Shown here one piece after another: positions 1 through 6,649 of a stretch of 64,000 nucleotides of DNA. This DNA comes from Halorubrum laminariae (GTDB lineage: Archaea; Halobacteriota; Halobacteria; Halobacteriales; Haloferacaceae). The number at the start of each line of letters is the position of its first letter. Position 1 is the stretch's first letter. Both the position numbers and the translations under genes were made by a program. The DNA lies in the NCBI RefSeq assembly GCF_024494655.1, contig NZ_JANHDL010000009.1:1-64000 (forward strand), written 5' to 3'. Below the pieces are notes generated by a model, which saw only the letters and a program-made list of their open reading frames with translations, did no database searches and was not told the origin of the DNA.

Positions 1-114
1 TACTACCACGACTACGGCCCCGCACGCGGCGAGTTCGTCGACAACTTCTTCCAAGTCGTCGACTGGACCGAGCCCGCCGCACGCTACGAACAGGCCGTCG
101 AACTCTTCGAGTAA
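1..114 (+). CDS. C-terminal end of an unrecognised protein (5' part outside window)
   Basis: The frame is open from the first base and ends with TAA at 112-114, giving 37 residues that finish in YEQAVELFE. The stretch is acidic and rich in aromatic residues, as in a soluble haloarchaeal protein, but no motif identifies the family. Only the tail is visible, so no function is proposed. It runs toward the minus-strand cyclophilin gene; the 163 bp between them hold a short T-run near 163 but no gene. Confidence 0.6.
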   Translation, partial: YYHDYGPARGEFVDNFFQVVDWTEPAARYEQAVELFE

Positions 115-277
115 CTGGGCCCCGCGCGCTTCAACTGCGCGAGGTGCGCGTCGAGTTCCGTATTTTTTGCACTGTCTGAGAAGCGATGCCTCTCGGTGAA
201 CGTGTGTCAGTACCGGACTGAGCAGCGGCGAGGTCGTCGCCGGAGGAGAACTGCTGACAGCCGCCGAACGGAGAGCG

Positions 278-844
278 TTACTCGTCGACGGTGACCTGTT
301 CGATTTCGACGGTGTCGCGCGGTTCGTCTCGGCGGTCGGTGGGAAGGGAGCCAATCTTCTCGACGACATCCATCCCGTCGATCACCTGCCCGAAGACGGC
401 GTGTTTTCCGTCGAGGTGCGGCGTGGCGTCGAGCGTGACGAAGAACTGCGAACCGTTGGTGTTCGGACCGGAGTTCGCCATCGAGAGGATTCCCGGACCG
501 TCGTGGGTCAACTCGTCGTGGAATTCGTCGTCGAACTGATACCCCGGGCCGCCGCGACCGCTCTCCTGCGGGTCGCCGCCTTGGATCATGAAGTCGTCAA
601 TGATGCGGTGGAAGACGTTACCCTCGTACAGTGAGTCGCCTCGTGTCTCGCCCGACTCGGGGTCCTCCCAAGTGTTGGTGTCGCGAGCGGGCTCGGCGTC
701 CGCGGCGGGATCGTGACGCGCCAACCCGAGGAAGTTTCCGACCGTCTTCGGCGCGCGGTCGGCAAACAGTTCGATGACAACATCGCCGTGGTTCGTGTGA
801 AGCGTTACCTGCGGATTGTCCGGATTGGAAACGTCTCGTGCCAT
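278..844 (-). CDS. Peptidyl-prolyl cis-trans isomerase, cyclophilin type
   Basis: A 188-residue cyclophilin. These enzymes isomerise X-Pro peptide bonds and assist folding. Visible family signatures are the N-terminal strand GDVVIELFADRAPKTVGNF, the catalytic segment NVFHRIIDDFMIQGGDP with the active-site Arg, GSQFFVTLDATPHLDGKHAVFG, and the closing segment DTVEIEQVTV. An acidic insertion around residues 42-70 lengthens one loop, as is usual in halophiles. No signal peptide, so cytoplasmic. I chose the ATG at 844 (MARDVSNPDN) over an upstream in-frame start because the extra residues are basic and unlike the family. It stands alone, facing the end of the gene at 1-114. Confidence 0.93.
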   Translation of the reverse strand: MARDVSNPDNPQVTLHTNHGDVVIELFADRAPKTVGNFLGLARHDPAADAEPARDTNTWEDPESGETRGDSLYEGNVFHRIIDDFMIQGGDPQESGRGGPGYQFDDEFHDELTHDGPGILSMANSGPNTNGSQFFVTLDATPHLDGKHAVFGQVIDGMDVVEKIGSLPTDRRDEPRDTVEIEQVTVDE

Positions 845-982
845 ATCTCCGCGAAGGAACGCACGCCGGAAAACCCTACCCATGTCGACGAACTCGGTAG
901 AGCGTGTGGATCGCGATCACCCCGCACGCTCTGCTTTTCGATTTAGAGCCTCTCTCCGGATTTCCGGTTCACGAAATACGGT

Positions 983-1083
983 AGAAGAGCCGGAGGAGAG
1001 GATTGTGAACCACGGTCCTTCCGCTTCGCTCCACTCCCTGATTCAAACCCTCCCGCGGCTCTCTGACTCACTTCGTTCCGTCA
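983..1083. repeat. Degenerate copies of the tRNA-Thr 3' end, direct and inverted
   Basis: Plus-strand bases 983-998 are identical to 1083-1098 (the minus-strand 3' end of tRNA-Thr plus five flanking bases), and similarity continues loosely to about 1012. Between them, 1040-1060 resembles the same tRNA 3' end in the opposite orientation. The spacing is 100 bp. A hairpin TCTGAC/GTCAGA follows. The copies lack the 5' half of a tRNA and cannot fold as one. They are remnants, perhaps of integration or of slippage. Confidence 0.6.
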
Positions 1084-1087
1084 GAAG

Positions 1088-1160
1088 AGCCGGAGGAGGG
1101 ATTTGAACCCTCGACCTATTCCTTACGAAGGAATCGCTCTGCCAGCTGAGCTACCCCGGC
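1088..1160 (-). tRNA. tRNA-Thr (anticodon CGU)
   Basis: Read on the minus strand, GCCGGGG pairs with CTCCGGC to form a 7-bp acceptor (one G-U), followed by discriminator U. The D arm GCTC/GAGC, the anticodon stem ATTCC/GGAAT with loop TTCGTAA (anticodon CGT), and the T arm GAGGG/CCCTC around TTCAAAT are all complete. The sequence is 73 nt, CCA is not encoded and no intron is present. The anticodon reads ACG codons, which are abundant in this GC-rich genome. Confidence 0.96.
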
Positions 1161-1732
1161 ACGCATGTGACCATTCCCGAACGGAAAAATAAGGGTTCCG
1201 AAACGGTGGCGGCAGCGCGTGTCCGGTCAACGTGGAGCAGAACCACTGTTCCGGCCGATCAGCAGACACTCGATATCCATACGTTTCGAAATACCTGTTG
1301 TATCACTACATACGAGTAGGTATATAGAAAATAGTTCGTATGATATAAGGAAAAAGCATAAATATGTGGTCGGGTTTCTATCGAAGTATGATAACACCGA
1401 ACGCGTGCCGCGATGGCGGGGATCGACTCCCTCGTCGGTGCTTGCCCGGTCAGAGCCCGTACCGGGCGTCGACGACCCGCGTCGATCGCACCCCCCACGG
1501 CGATCCGACGCGCCACTCTCCCCAGCGAGTGATCCGCCACGGCGACCACGTGGCCAACGCTACCGGCGTGTCAAGCGCATAATCGCCTCTGACCTCGACC
1601 GGCCACGAGGCCGTGGACTCTTGTCATGTGACGGGCCCGATGCCGCACCGACCCGCGATACTCTCGGGCGGGCGGCGACCATGCCTTTGCCACACCGCCT
1701 ATCCGCACTGCCGCCCTACACTCGAATGCTTC
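1161..1732. other. Intergenic region, no convincing gene
   Basis: This 570-bp gap between tRNA-Thr and trm5 has reading frames on both strands, but their translations are Arg/Pro/Ser-rich with no family motif and look like GC-rich shadows. Bases about 1290-1390 are conspicuously AT-rich, with several TATA-like strings, against an otherwise GC-rich background. They could be a promoter region or a remnant of transferred DNA. No structured RNA was recognised. Confidence 0.5.
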
Positions 1733-2722
1733 TCACATCCGCGTGAGTCTGACATCCAGACAGACGTTGTACTCGTGTGGCGCGTACGAACGGACGAGAC
1801 GCTCCGTTTCCACGTCGACCGCGTACTCGTCGCCGGCGGCAGCGCGGATCGCCTCCGTCCCCGGACCGAACGGGTCGTCCTCGTGTTGGATGTCGTAGTA
1901 GTGAAGGGCGCACTCGTCACCGGCCAGCGCGACCGCCGTATCGAGGAATTCGTCGGCGGAGTGCGGGAGATTCATCACGAGTCGGTCGGCCGTGTCGGCG
2001 TACTCCGTCGTCGTCTCGCGTACGTCACCGGCAATCGCGGTCACTCGATCGGCGACGCCGTTGCGTTCGGCGTTTGCGCGGAGGTACTCGATCGCCGTCG
2101 AGTTCAGGTCGCAGGCGACGACGTCTGCACCGCGGCTCGCCATCGGAACCGCGTACGGACCGACTCCGGCGAACATGTCGACGACCGTTTCGCCCGCGTC
2201 GACCTGCGTCACCACGCGGTGGCGCTCCGTGGCCAGCCGCGGCGAGAAGTAGACCTCGGCGACATCGAGTGCGAACGCGTGGCCGTACTCGCGGTGGACC
2301 GTCTCGGTACCGTTCCCGGCGAGCACGTCCCACTGCCGAACGCGGAGCTCTCCCTCGATGGGCGATGCGCGATTGAGCACGGTCTCACAGAGGAGATCGG
2401 AGGCCATCACGGCCTCGGCGATCGCGGCGGCCCTATCGGGGTCGTCCTCGTCGACGATGACGATATCTCCCAGTCGCTCCAGCGAGGGCTCGAAGCCGAG
2501 AATCTCGGCGGGCGTCTTCGGGCGGTCGCGCTCGGCGGCATCGCGCATCTCGATCTGCTCTGCGAGGTCGCTCGGAACTCGCTCCGGGTCCGAGACCGGA
2601 ATATAGATCGTGTTGCCGTCGACGGCGATTTCGTGGTCGCTGTCGAGCGCGTCGGCGTCGGCGAGCCGCTCGCGGACGTGCTCGCCGCGCTCGCGCGCGA
2701 CCGCGACGCATGGAACGCTCAT
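1733..2722 (-). CDS. trm5: tRNA (guanine(37)-N1)-methyltransferase Trm5
   Basis: A 329-residue class I SAM methyltransferase of the archaeal Trm5 type, which makes m1G37 next to the anticodon and so prevents frameshifting. The SAM-binding motif is VVDMFAGVGPYAVPMAS near residues 190-206, the acidic ribose-binding end follows at VVACDLNSTAIEYLRAN, and the catalytic NLPHSADEF motif characteristic of Trm5/TYW2 lies near residue 255. The N-terminal part carries the tRNA-recognition domain (RQWDVLAGNGTETVHREYG). Length matches the family. The ATG at 2722 is the only sensible start. It is a monocistronic gene with a 182-bp downstream gap before the PIN gene. Confidence 0.93.
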   Translation of the reverse strand: MSVPCVAVARERGEHVRERLADADALDSDHEIAVDGNTIYIPVSDPERVPSDLAEQIEMRDAAERDRPKTPAEILGFEPSLERLGDIVIVDEDDPDRAAAIAEAVMASDLLCETVLNRASPIEGELRVRQWDVLAGNGTETVHREYGHAFALDVAEVYFSPRLATERHRVVTQVDAGETVVDMFAGVGPYAVPMASRGADVVACDLNSTAIEYLRANAERNGVADRVTAIAGDVRETTTEYADTADRLVMNLPHSADEFLDTAVALAGDECALHYYDIQHEDDPFGPGTEAIRAAAGDEYAVDVETERLVRSYAPHEYNVCLDVRLTRM

Positions 2723-2904
2723 TGCTCCAACGAGACTCGATGCGGCATAAACACTAACGCTTCCTACCCGAGGACTCCACCGACGCTTCGTTACTCACCG
2801 ATAATCATCGATTCTCCCGCTGTTCGACCCTTGTCCAAGTAGTCGACTGGCGTAACAGAGACAGCACGGATTGCCGCTATTCGCCGCCTTCTCCAAAATC
2901 GACG

Positions 2905-3297
2905 CTAGTCCACCAACTCTGCCGGTGGGACGGCACCGTTATCCAGCAGTTCGCCGTCGAACGTGACCAGCGTCGCGTCGATATCTTCGGCAAGGGCGAG
3001 AAGAACGCAATCGAGCGTGTACAGTAACGTGTCTTGCTGAAGACTGTACGCCGCAATCTGGTCGCTGATTTCCGGTGCGTAGATGTCGACGTTCCCGTAG
3101 ACATCGGTCAGTACCTCCTCAACGCGCTCCTGTTCCACGCGTTTCTTTTTCATCAACACCGATCGAATCTCCATGAGGTTGAGAATCGACGTACAGAATT
3201 CGTGACTCTCGTTCAGGAGTTCGGTCGCTACGTCGCCTCGACCCGGTTCGTCTGTGAGGCTGGCGACGAAAACGTTCGTGTCGACGAACACCTTCAT
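2905..3297 (-). CDS. PIN-domain ribonuclease, VapC-like toxin
   Basis: A 130-residue PIN protein. The Mg-binding acidic residues are visible: Asp in MKVFVDTNVF at the N-terminus, Glu in ILNLMEIRSVL, Asp in LDCVLLALAEDIDATLVTFDGELL, which is the usual PIN order. PIN proteins of this length paired with a small upstream gene are usually toxin RNases of type II toxin-antitoxin modules. Its ATG overlaps the stop codon of the 50-codon gene upstream (ATGA), which indicates translational coupling. A housekeeping PIN nuclease is less likely given that pairing. The RNA target cannot be read from the sequence. Confidence 0.87.
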   Translation of the reverse strand: MKVFVDTNVFVASLTDEPGRGDVATELLNESHEFCTSILNLMEIRSVLMKKKRVEQERVEEVLTDVYGNVDIYAPEISDQIAAYSLQQDTLLYTLDCVLLALAEDIDATLVTFDGELLDNGAVPPAELVD

Positions 3298-3446
3298 CGA
3301 CGTTCTCGTGTTTCGCGTACCGCCGCGACGGAGTCGACATCGACATCAGCCAGTCGTCCCGACAGCAGGTCGCCGAGCTTATCCCCTGATTCGTCGTCTC
3401 CATCGGTCTGTCTCGACCAATCCGGCGGCGTCGCGTAACTCCCCAT
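3294..3446 (-). CDS. Small putative antitoxin partner of the PIN gene
   Basis: A 50-residue ORF starting MGSYATPPDWSRQTDGDDES and ending in RETRERR, with a TATA box about 24 bp upstream and a 4-nt ATGA overlap with the PIN toxin gene. Its first half is Pro/Asp/Ser-rich and probably disordered; the second half (KLGDLLSGRLADVDVDSVAAVRE) can form helices that could bind the PIN active-site groove. No AbrB, RHH or HTH DNA-binding fold is evident, which is odd for a VapB antitoxin. The antitoxin role is inferred from position only. Confidence 0.7.
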   Translation of the reverse strand: MGSYATPPDWSRQTDGDDESGDKLGDLLSGRLADVDVDSVAAVRETRERR

Positions 3447-3465
3447 ACTGATGAGTACAGGAGAT

Positions 3466-3474
3466 GATTATAAA
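3466..3474 (-). promoter_or_regulatory. TATA box of the PIN toxin/antitoxin pair
   Basis: Minus-strand TTTATAATC is centred about 24 bp upstream of the antitoxin ATG at 3446. Archaeal transcription starts about 25 bp after the TATA centre, so the transcript would begin at or next to the start codon and be essentially leaderless. A purine-rich Shine-Dalgarno is not evident. Confidence 0.6.
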
Positions 3475-3541
3475 TCAGTTTGGCCGGTCGTGCGCTGTCC
3501 CTGATTCGGCGGCACTCGTGAGCGTTCGAGGGTGTTGCGTC

Positions 3542-3835
3542 CTACCGACTCTCCCGTTGCTCCACTTTGTTCAACTCGATCAACAGCCGGAAGATCGCTT
3601 TCACGAGGTTGGCGTCGACATCGAACCGCTCTGCGTTGTCGCCAGCGCGCTCCATCACGCGCTCCTCCTGTCCCTCGTCCGTCGTCGGGAGGTCTCGGTC
3701 GGCTTTCACCGCCGCCACGGTGTCGGCGACGTACGTCCGGCGGGCGATCAGTTCGACGATTTCGCGGTCGATATCTTCTATCTCGTGGCGCAGTTCGTCC
3801 AGACTCATCTCTTCGGGGGTGGGTGTGTCGCTCAT
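3542..3835 (-). CDS. Chorismate mutase (AroQ class)
   Basis: A 97-residue all-helical chorismate mutase that converts chorismate to prephenate for Phe and Tyr synthesis. The segment SLDELRHEIEDIDREIVELIARRTYVADTVAAVK is the typical helix 1 with the active-site Arg and Lys, and the C-terminal helix VKAIFRLLIELNKVEQRE is also typical. The start at 3835 (MSDTPTPEE) was chosen because longer in-frame starts run into the shikimate kinase gene. Only 4 bp separate it from the upstream kinase stop, so the two are one operon. Confidence 0.92.
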   Translation of the reverse strand: MSDTPTPEEMSLDELRHEIEDIDREIVELIARRTYVADTVAAVKADRDLPTTDEGQEERVMERAGDNAERFDVDANLVKAIFRLLIELNKVEQRESR

Positions 3836-3839
3836 GGGT

Positions 3840-4739
3840 TCACTCTCGGAGAACGGTCGCGCCGTCGTTTCTGGTCGTCGTTCGTCGCAGTGCACCGGGT
3901 CGGTCGCTCCACACATCAGCGACCGCGTCGAGGTCGGCATCGGGGGAAGTCGGGTCTGCGACGGCGACGACGCTCGGTCCGGTACCGGACAACGAGACCC
4001 CGGACGCGTGTGGCATCGCCTCGACCGCGGGGTCGGCGTCGAACCCGAGCGCGGCCGAGAAGGCGAGACCGTTGACCGTCATCGCCTCGGTGTACCGTCC
4101 GTCGAGCGCGAGGTCGGCGACGAGGTCGGCCATCGGAGCGACCGCTTCACAGCGATCCACGTCGGCGTCGGCAGTGTAGGCGCGCTCGGGCGGCGTCCAC
4201 ACGAGCACGTCCCAGTCGACGGAGGCGTGCGACCGGAGATCGTCGCTCTCGTTGTCAGTGACGGCGACGCCGCCGAGCATCGAAGCGGCGGCGTCGTCGA
4301 ACGCGCCCGTGACCGTGACGCCGGCCTCGCGGGCGGCGCGAACGCCGAGTCGACAGCCCTCGAGACGGGTGACATCGACCGAGGGGTCGTCCGGATCGTC
4401 GCCGACCCCGAGTCCGAGCGCGTCACAGGTCGCGAGCACGGTCGCATTGGCGGCCGCGCTGGAGCTTTTCAGTCCCGCCGCGAGCGGCACGTCGCTGTCG
4501 GTGCGGACGGTGCCGCCCTCGTCGTCGCCCCAGCGGTCGACGGCGAGGGCGACGCAGCGCTCGATCAGGTCGGTGTCAGCGTCGGCGTCCTCGGCTATCG
4601 TCCCGTCGACGGCGTCGCTGTCGGGGTCGAGTTCGACCATCGCGCGCGTCTCGACGTCGATGCCGAACGCCGCGCCGGTGCCGGTCGCGAGCGCGTTCAA
4701 CACGGTGCCGGCCCCAATCGCCGCCGCCCGTCCCTGCAT
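3840..4739 (-). CDS. Shikimate kinase, archaeal GHMP type
   Basis: A 299-residue GHMP-superfamily kinase that phosphorylates shikimate, unrelated to bacterial AroK. The GHMP ATP-binding motif is PLAAGLKSSSAAANATV around residue 100, the N-terminal motif is MQGRAAAIGAGTVLNALATGTGAAFG, and the C-terminal GHMP motif is SLSGTGPSVVAV. The ATG at 4739 (MQGRAAA) begins exactly at the first strand of the fold; upstream in-frame codons encode unrelated sequence. The chorismate mutase gene lies 4 bp downstream, linking two steps of aromatic amino-acid synthesis. Confidence 0.92.
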   Translation of the reverse strand: MQGRAAAIGAGTVLNALATGTGAAFGIDVETRAMVELDPDSDAVDGTIAEDADADTDLIERCVALAVDRWGDDEGGTVRTDSDVPLAAGLKSSSAAANATVLATCDALGLGVGDDPDDPSVDVTRLEGCRLGVRAAREAGVTVTGAFDDAAASMLGGVAVTDNESDDLRSHASVDWDVLVWTPPERAYTADADVDRCEAVAPMADLVADLALDGRYTEAMTVNGLAFSAALGFDADPAVEAMPHASGVSLSGTGPSVVAVADPTSPDADLDAVADVWSDRPGALRRTTTRNDGATVLRE

Positions 4740-4864
4740 GCACTCACGGCTCGCGAGCGCGAATAAAGAGGTAGCGATCACGGCGAGTCTCTCACAGGCT
4801 CTGTGCGTGTGCGTACCCGGCACGTCCCGCGCCGCTTTTCAGTCGTGCGCTCGGACCGGTTCGT

Positions 4865-5323
4865 ATGTCAGCGCCTTCGCGAAGCGACGTTCCGCCGACG
4901 TCGATCGGGATCGACCTCCGGGAGGAGGGCGTCGTCGTCGAGTATCTCGACGGGCGGACGACCCTCTACCGCGGCGTTCCGGACGCCGTCGAGGGGTCCG
5001 TGACGGCCGGCCCGGGAAAAGAGACGCACGTCCTCGTCACTGACCCGACCGAGACCGAGGGCGTGATGACGTACGTCAACGATTACAACACGGACGATGA
5101 AATTCTGGAGGAATCGGGCGTCGGCCGCGTTATCGTCGAGGAAGGCGACCGCGACGAGGTGTTTCCCGGCGTTATCGTCGGCCGAACGGGGCAGCGTAAC
5201 GAGGTGATCGCCGACCCCGAGATCGCCGGTGGCCGCGTGTTCGTCTTCGTCGAGGACGGCTGGACGGAGGGGAGCTACGAGATCGTCGAGGGGCCGGACG
5301 ACGGGCTCGACGCGCACCGGTGA
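4865..5323 (+). CDS. DUF5796 family protein
   Basis: A 152-residue acidic soluble protein beginning MSAPSRSDVPPTSIGIDLRE. It looks all-beta, with repeated strands such as EGVVVEYLDGRTTLYRGVPD and GRVFVFVEDGWTEGSYEIVEG. I recognise it as a haloarchaeal conserved family annotated DUF5796, whose function is unknown. It is divergent from shikimate kinase and 78 bp upstream of the ferredoxin gene, so the two may be cotranscribed. Its stop codon overlaps the first unit of a 9-bp tandem repeat. Confidence 0.85.
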   Translation: MSAPSRSDVPPTSIGIDLREEGVVVEYLDGRTTLYRGVPDAVEGSVTAGPGKETHVLVTDPTETEGVMTYVNDYNTDDEILEESGVGRVIVEEGDRDEVFPGVIVGRTGQRNEVIADPEIAGGRVFVFVEDGWTEGSYEIVEGPDDGLDAHR

Positions 5324-5357
5324 GCGGTGAGAGCAGTGAGAGCAGTGAGAGCGGTGA
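5322..5357 (+). repeat. Four tandem 9-bp units at the end of the DUF5796 gene
   Basis: Units GAGCGGTGA, GAGCAGTGA, GAGCAGTGA and GAGCGGTGA occupy 5322-5357, beginning inside the TGA of the upstream gene. The period of 9 could have arisen by slippage inside a coding frame and then been read through or cut off by the stop. No function is evident. Confidence 0.9.
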
Positions 5358-5400
5358 GAACGATCGACAGACGAAAGTCGCATCGGCGTCGACAACGTGT

Positions 5401-5787
5401 ATGAGCGACGCCGACGAGACGGCGGTGGACACCGACGAGGCCGAACCGGAGACCGATCGCGACGAGGTCGTCAAAGCGAGCGACATCGGCGGCGACGGAC
5501 CACCGATCGAGGAGAAGCCGTACAAGATCGTCTTCGAGGCCAACAAGTGCTTCGGCGCGGGCAAGTGCGCGGAGGTCGCGGACAACTGGGTGATGGACAT
5601 CCAAAGCGGCATGGGGAAGCCGCGGTCCTACTACATCGGCGAGGACGAACTCGACGAGAACATCCGCGCTGCGGAGGTGTGTCCCGCGAAAAAAGACCAA
5701 GGCGTGATCCACGTCGTCGACCGGCGCACAGACGAGGAGATCGCGCCAGACCCGCACGGCGACGGGACGCTCTCGGTCGATTGGTAA
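5401..5787 (+). CDS. Ferredoxin, probable [3Fe-4S] single-cluster type
   Basis: A 128-residue acidic ferredoxin. The cluster-binding part is NKCFGAGKCAEVADNW followed about 50 residues later by AAEVCPAKKDQGVIHV. Only three Cys are available in the C-x5-C ... C-P arrangement; the central Cys of a [4Fe-4S] site is replaced by Ala, which points to a [3Fe-4S] cluster. This differs from the abundant plant-type [2Fe-2S] haloarchaeal ferredoxin. The ATG at 5401 (MSDADETAVD) is preferred because the upstream in-frame extension encodes the 9-bp tandem repeat. The electron partner is unknown. Confidence 0.87.
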   Translation: MSDADETAVDTDEAEPETDRDEVVKASDIGGDGPPIEEKPYKIVFEANKCFGAGKCAEVADNWVMDIQSGMGKPRSYYIGEDELDENIRAAEVCPAKKDQGVIHVVDRRTDEEIAPDPHGDGTLSVDW

Positions 5788-5909
5788 GTCACTGACCGGT
5801 CGAATGGAGGTCGGTCGAATGGAGGCCGGTCGACTGGGCGACGGGCAGCCGGCGTCTTCGCCCGATCTTTCGAAAGGGGTTTGACCCCGCCGAGTGAACC
5901 CGAGACCGC

Positions 5910-5994
5910 GCGGGGGTGGCTGAGCTTGGCCAAAAGCGGCGGACTTAAGATCCGCTCCTGTAGAGGTTCGAGGGTTCGAATCCCTTCCCCCGCA
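5910..5994 (+). tRNA. tRNA-Leu (anticodon UAA)
   Basis: An 85-nt class II tRNA: acceptor GCGGGGG/CCCCCGC with discriminator A, D arm with GGC-type loop, anticodon stem GCGGA/TCCGC around loop CTTAAGA (anticodon TAA), a long variable arm (TCCTGTAGAGGTTC) and T arm GAGGG/CCCTT around TTCGAAT. There is no intron and CCA is not encoded. It reads UUA and UUG. The 3' end is repeated twice downstream. Confidence 0.96.
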
Positions 5995-6260
5995 TTCCCG
6001 CTGCGAGCACTTCGCGAGCAGCGGGACTCGGCCCAGAGGGGATTCGAATCAGGGAGCGGGAGGTGAGCGAGTATCGCGAGCGAACGGGAGCGACCGTGGT
6101 TCGAATCCCTTCCCCCGCATCGCTGTCGCGAGCACCTCGCGAGCGACAGCGCTCGGATCGGAATGGATTCGAAACAGGGAACGAAGCGAGCGCAACGAGC
6201 GGAGTGAGTGAGGTTCGAATCCCTTCCCCCGCATCGCTGTCGCGAGCACCTCGCGAGTGG
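5973..6260 (+). repeat. Tandem partial copies of the tRNA-Leu 3' end
   Basis: The 23 bases at 5973-5995 (T arm and 3' acceptor of tRNA-Leu) recur exactly at 6098-6120 and 6212-6234, spaced 125 and 114 bp. Each is followed by a GC-rich hairpin; the one after the second copy has perfect CGCTGTCGC/GCGACAGCG arms. Sequence between copies also repeats (GGATTCGAA blocks). No tRNA 5' half accompanies the copies, so they are not tRNA genes. They resemble stacked attachment-site remnants or slipped duplications. Confidence 0.85.
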
Positions 6261-6270
6261 AGAGATTCCC

Positions 6271-6459
6271 TCAGTTAGATTCGAGTGACTTCGCCCACCT
6301 GACGAAGTTGTCGAAGGCGATCATCACGAGGGTGAAGAACACGACGAACACCCCGCCGTGTAGGAAGTCGAATTGTCCGGAGAACGCAAGCGATACGAAG
6401 AGGTATGCAGACAGTGCGGCGATGACTCCCGAAAAGTACATTCTCACGTGAGTGTTCAT
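6271..6459 (-). CDS. Small two-helix membrane protein
   Basis: A 62-residue protein. Residues about 6-27 (RMYFSGVIAALSAYLFVSLAF) and 33-52 (LHGGVFVVFFTLVMIAFDNF) form two membrane segments joined by a short loop, with a Lys/Arg-bearing tail (VRWAKSLESN) probably on the cytoplasmic side. No family is recognised. It is isolated and less GC-rich than its neighbours, next to the tRNA 3'-end repeats, so it may have arrived with that material. Its reality rests on clear helix periodicity and on the absence of any competing frame. Confidence 0.6.
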   Translation of the reverse strand: MNTHVRMYFSGVIAALSAYLFVSLAFSGQFDFLHGGVFVVFFTLVMIAFDNFVRWAKSLESN

Positions 6460-6649
6460 ACGTCAGATACAACTTCGAGTGTCATGAATCCATCCGAGAC
6501 ATACTGACCATACCGTTCACGCGCGATCTGTATCGACCGGTCGATTCATTCGACGTTATACATTGGAAACGAATCTAACGGGACCGGCGGTCCGATTCGT
6601 GAGACGGCGAATCCGGAGGTATTTGTCCGGCGATCGCGTCCGGTCGCGT

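Noticed and set aside
1219..1746. A 175-codon plus-strand frame upstream of trm5
   Set aside because: The translation is Arg/Pro/Ser-rich without motifs, crosses an AT-rich promoter-like stretch and overlaps trm5 on the other strand.
5322..5400. Earlier start for the ferredoxin at 5320
   Set aside because: The added residues come from the 9-bp tandem repeat and overlap the DUF5796 stop; the ATG at 5401 is more plausible.
6098..6234. Additional tRNA-Leu genes
   Set aside because: Only the T arm and 3' acceptor strand are present; no D arm, anticodon arm or 5' acceptor precedes them.
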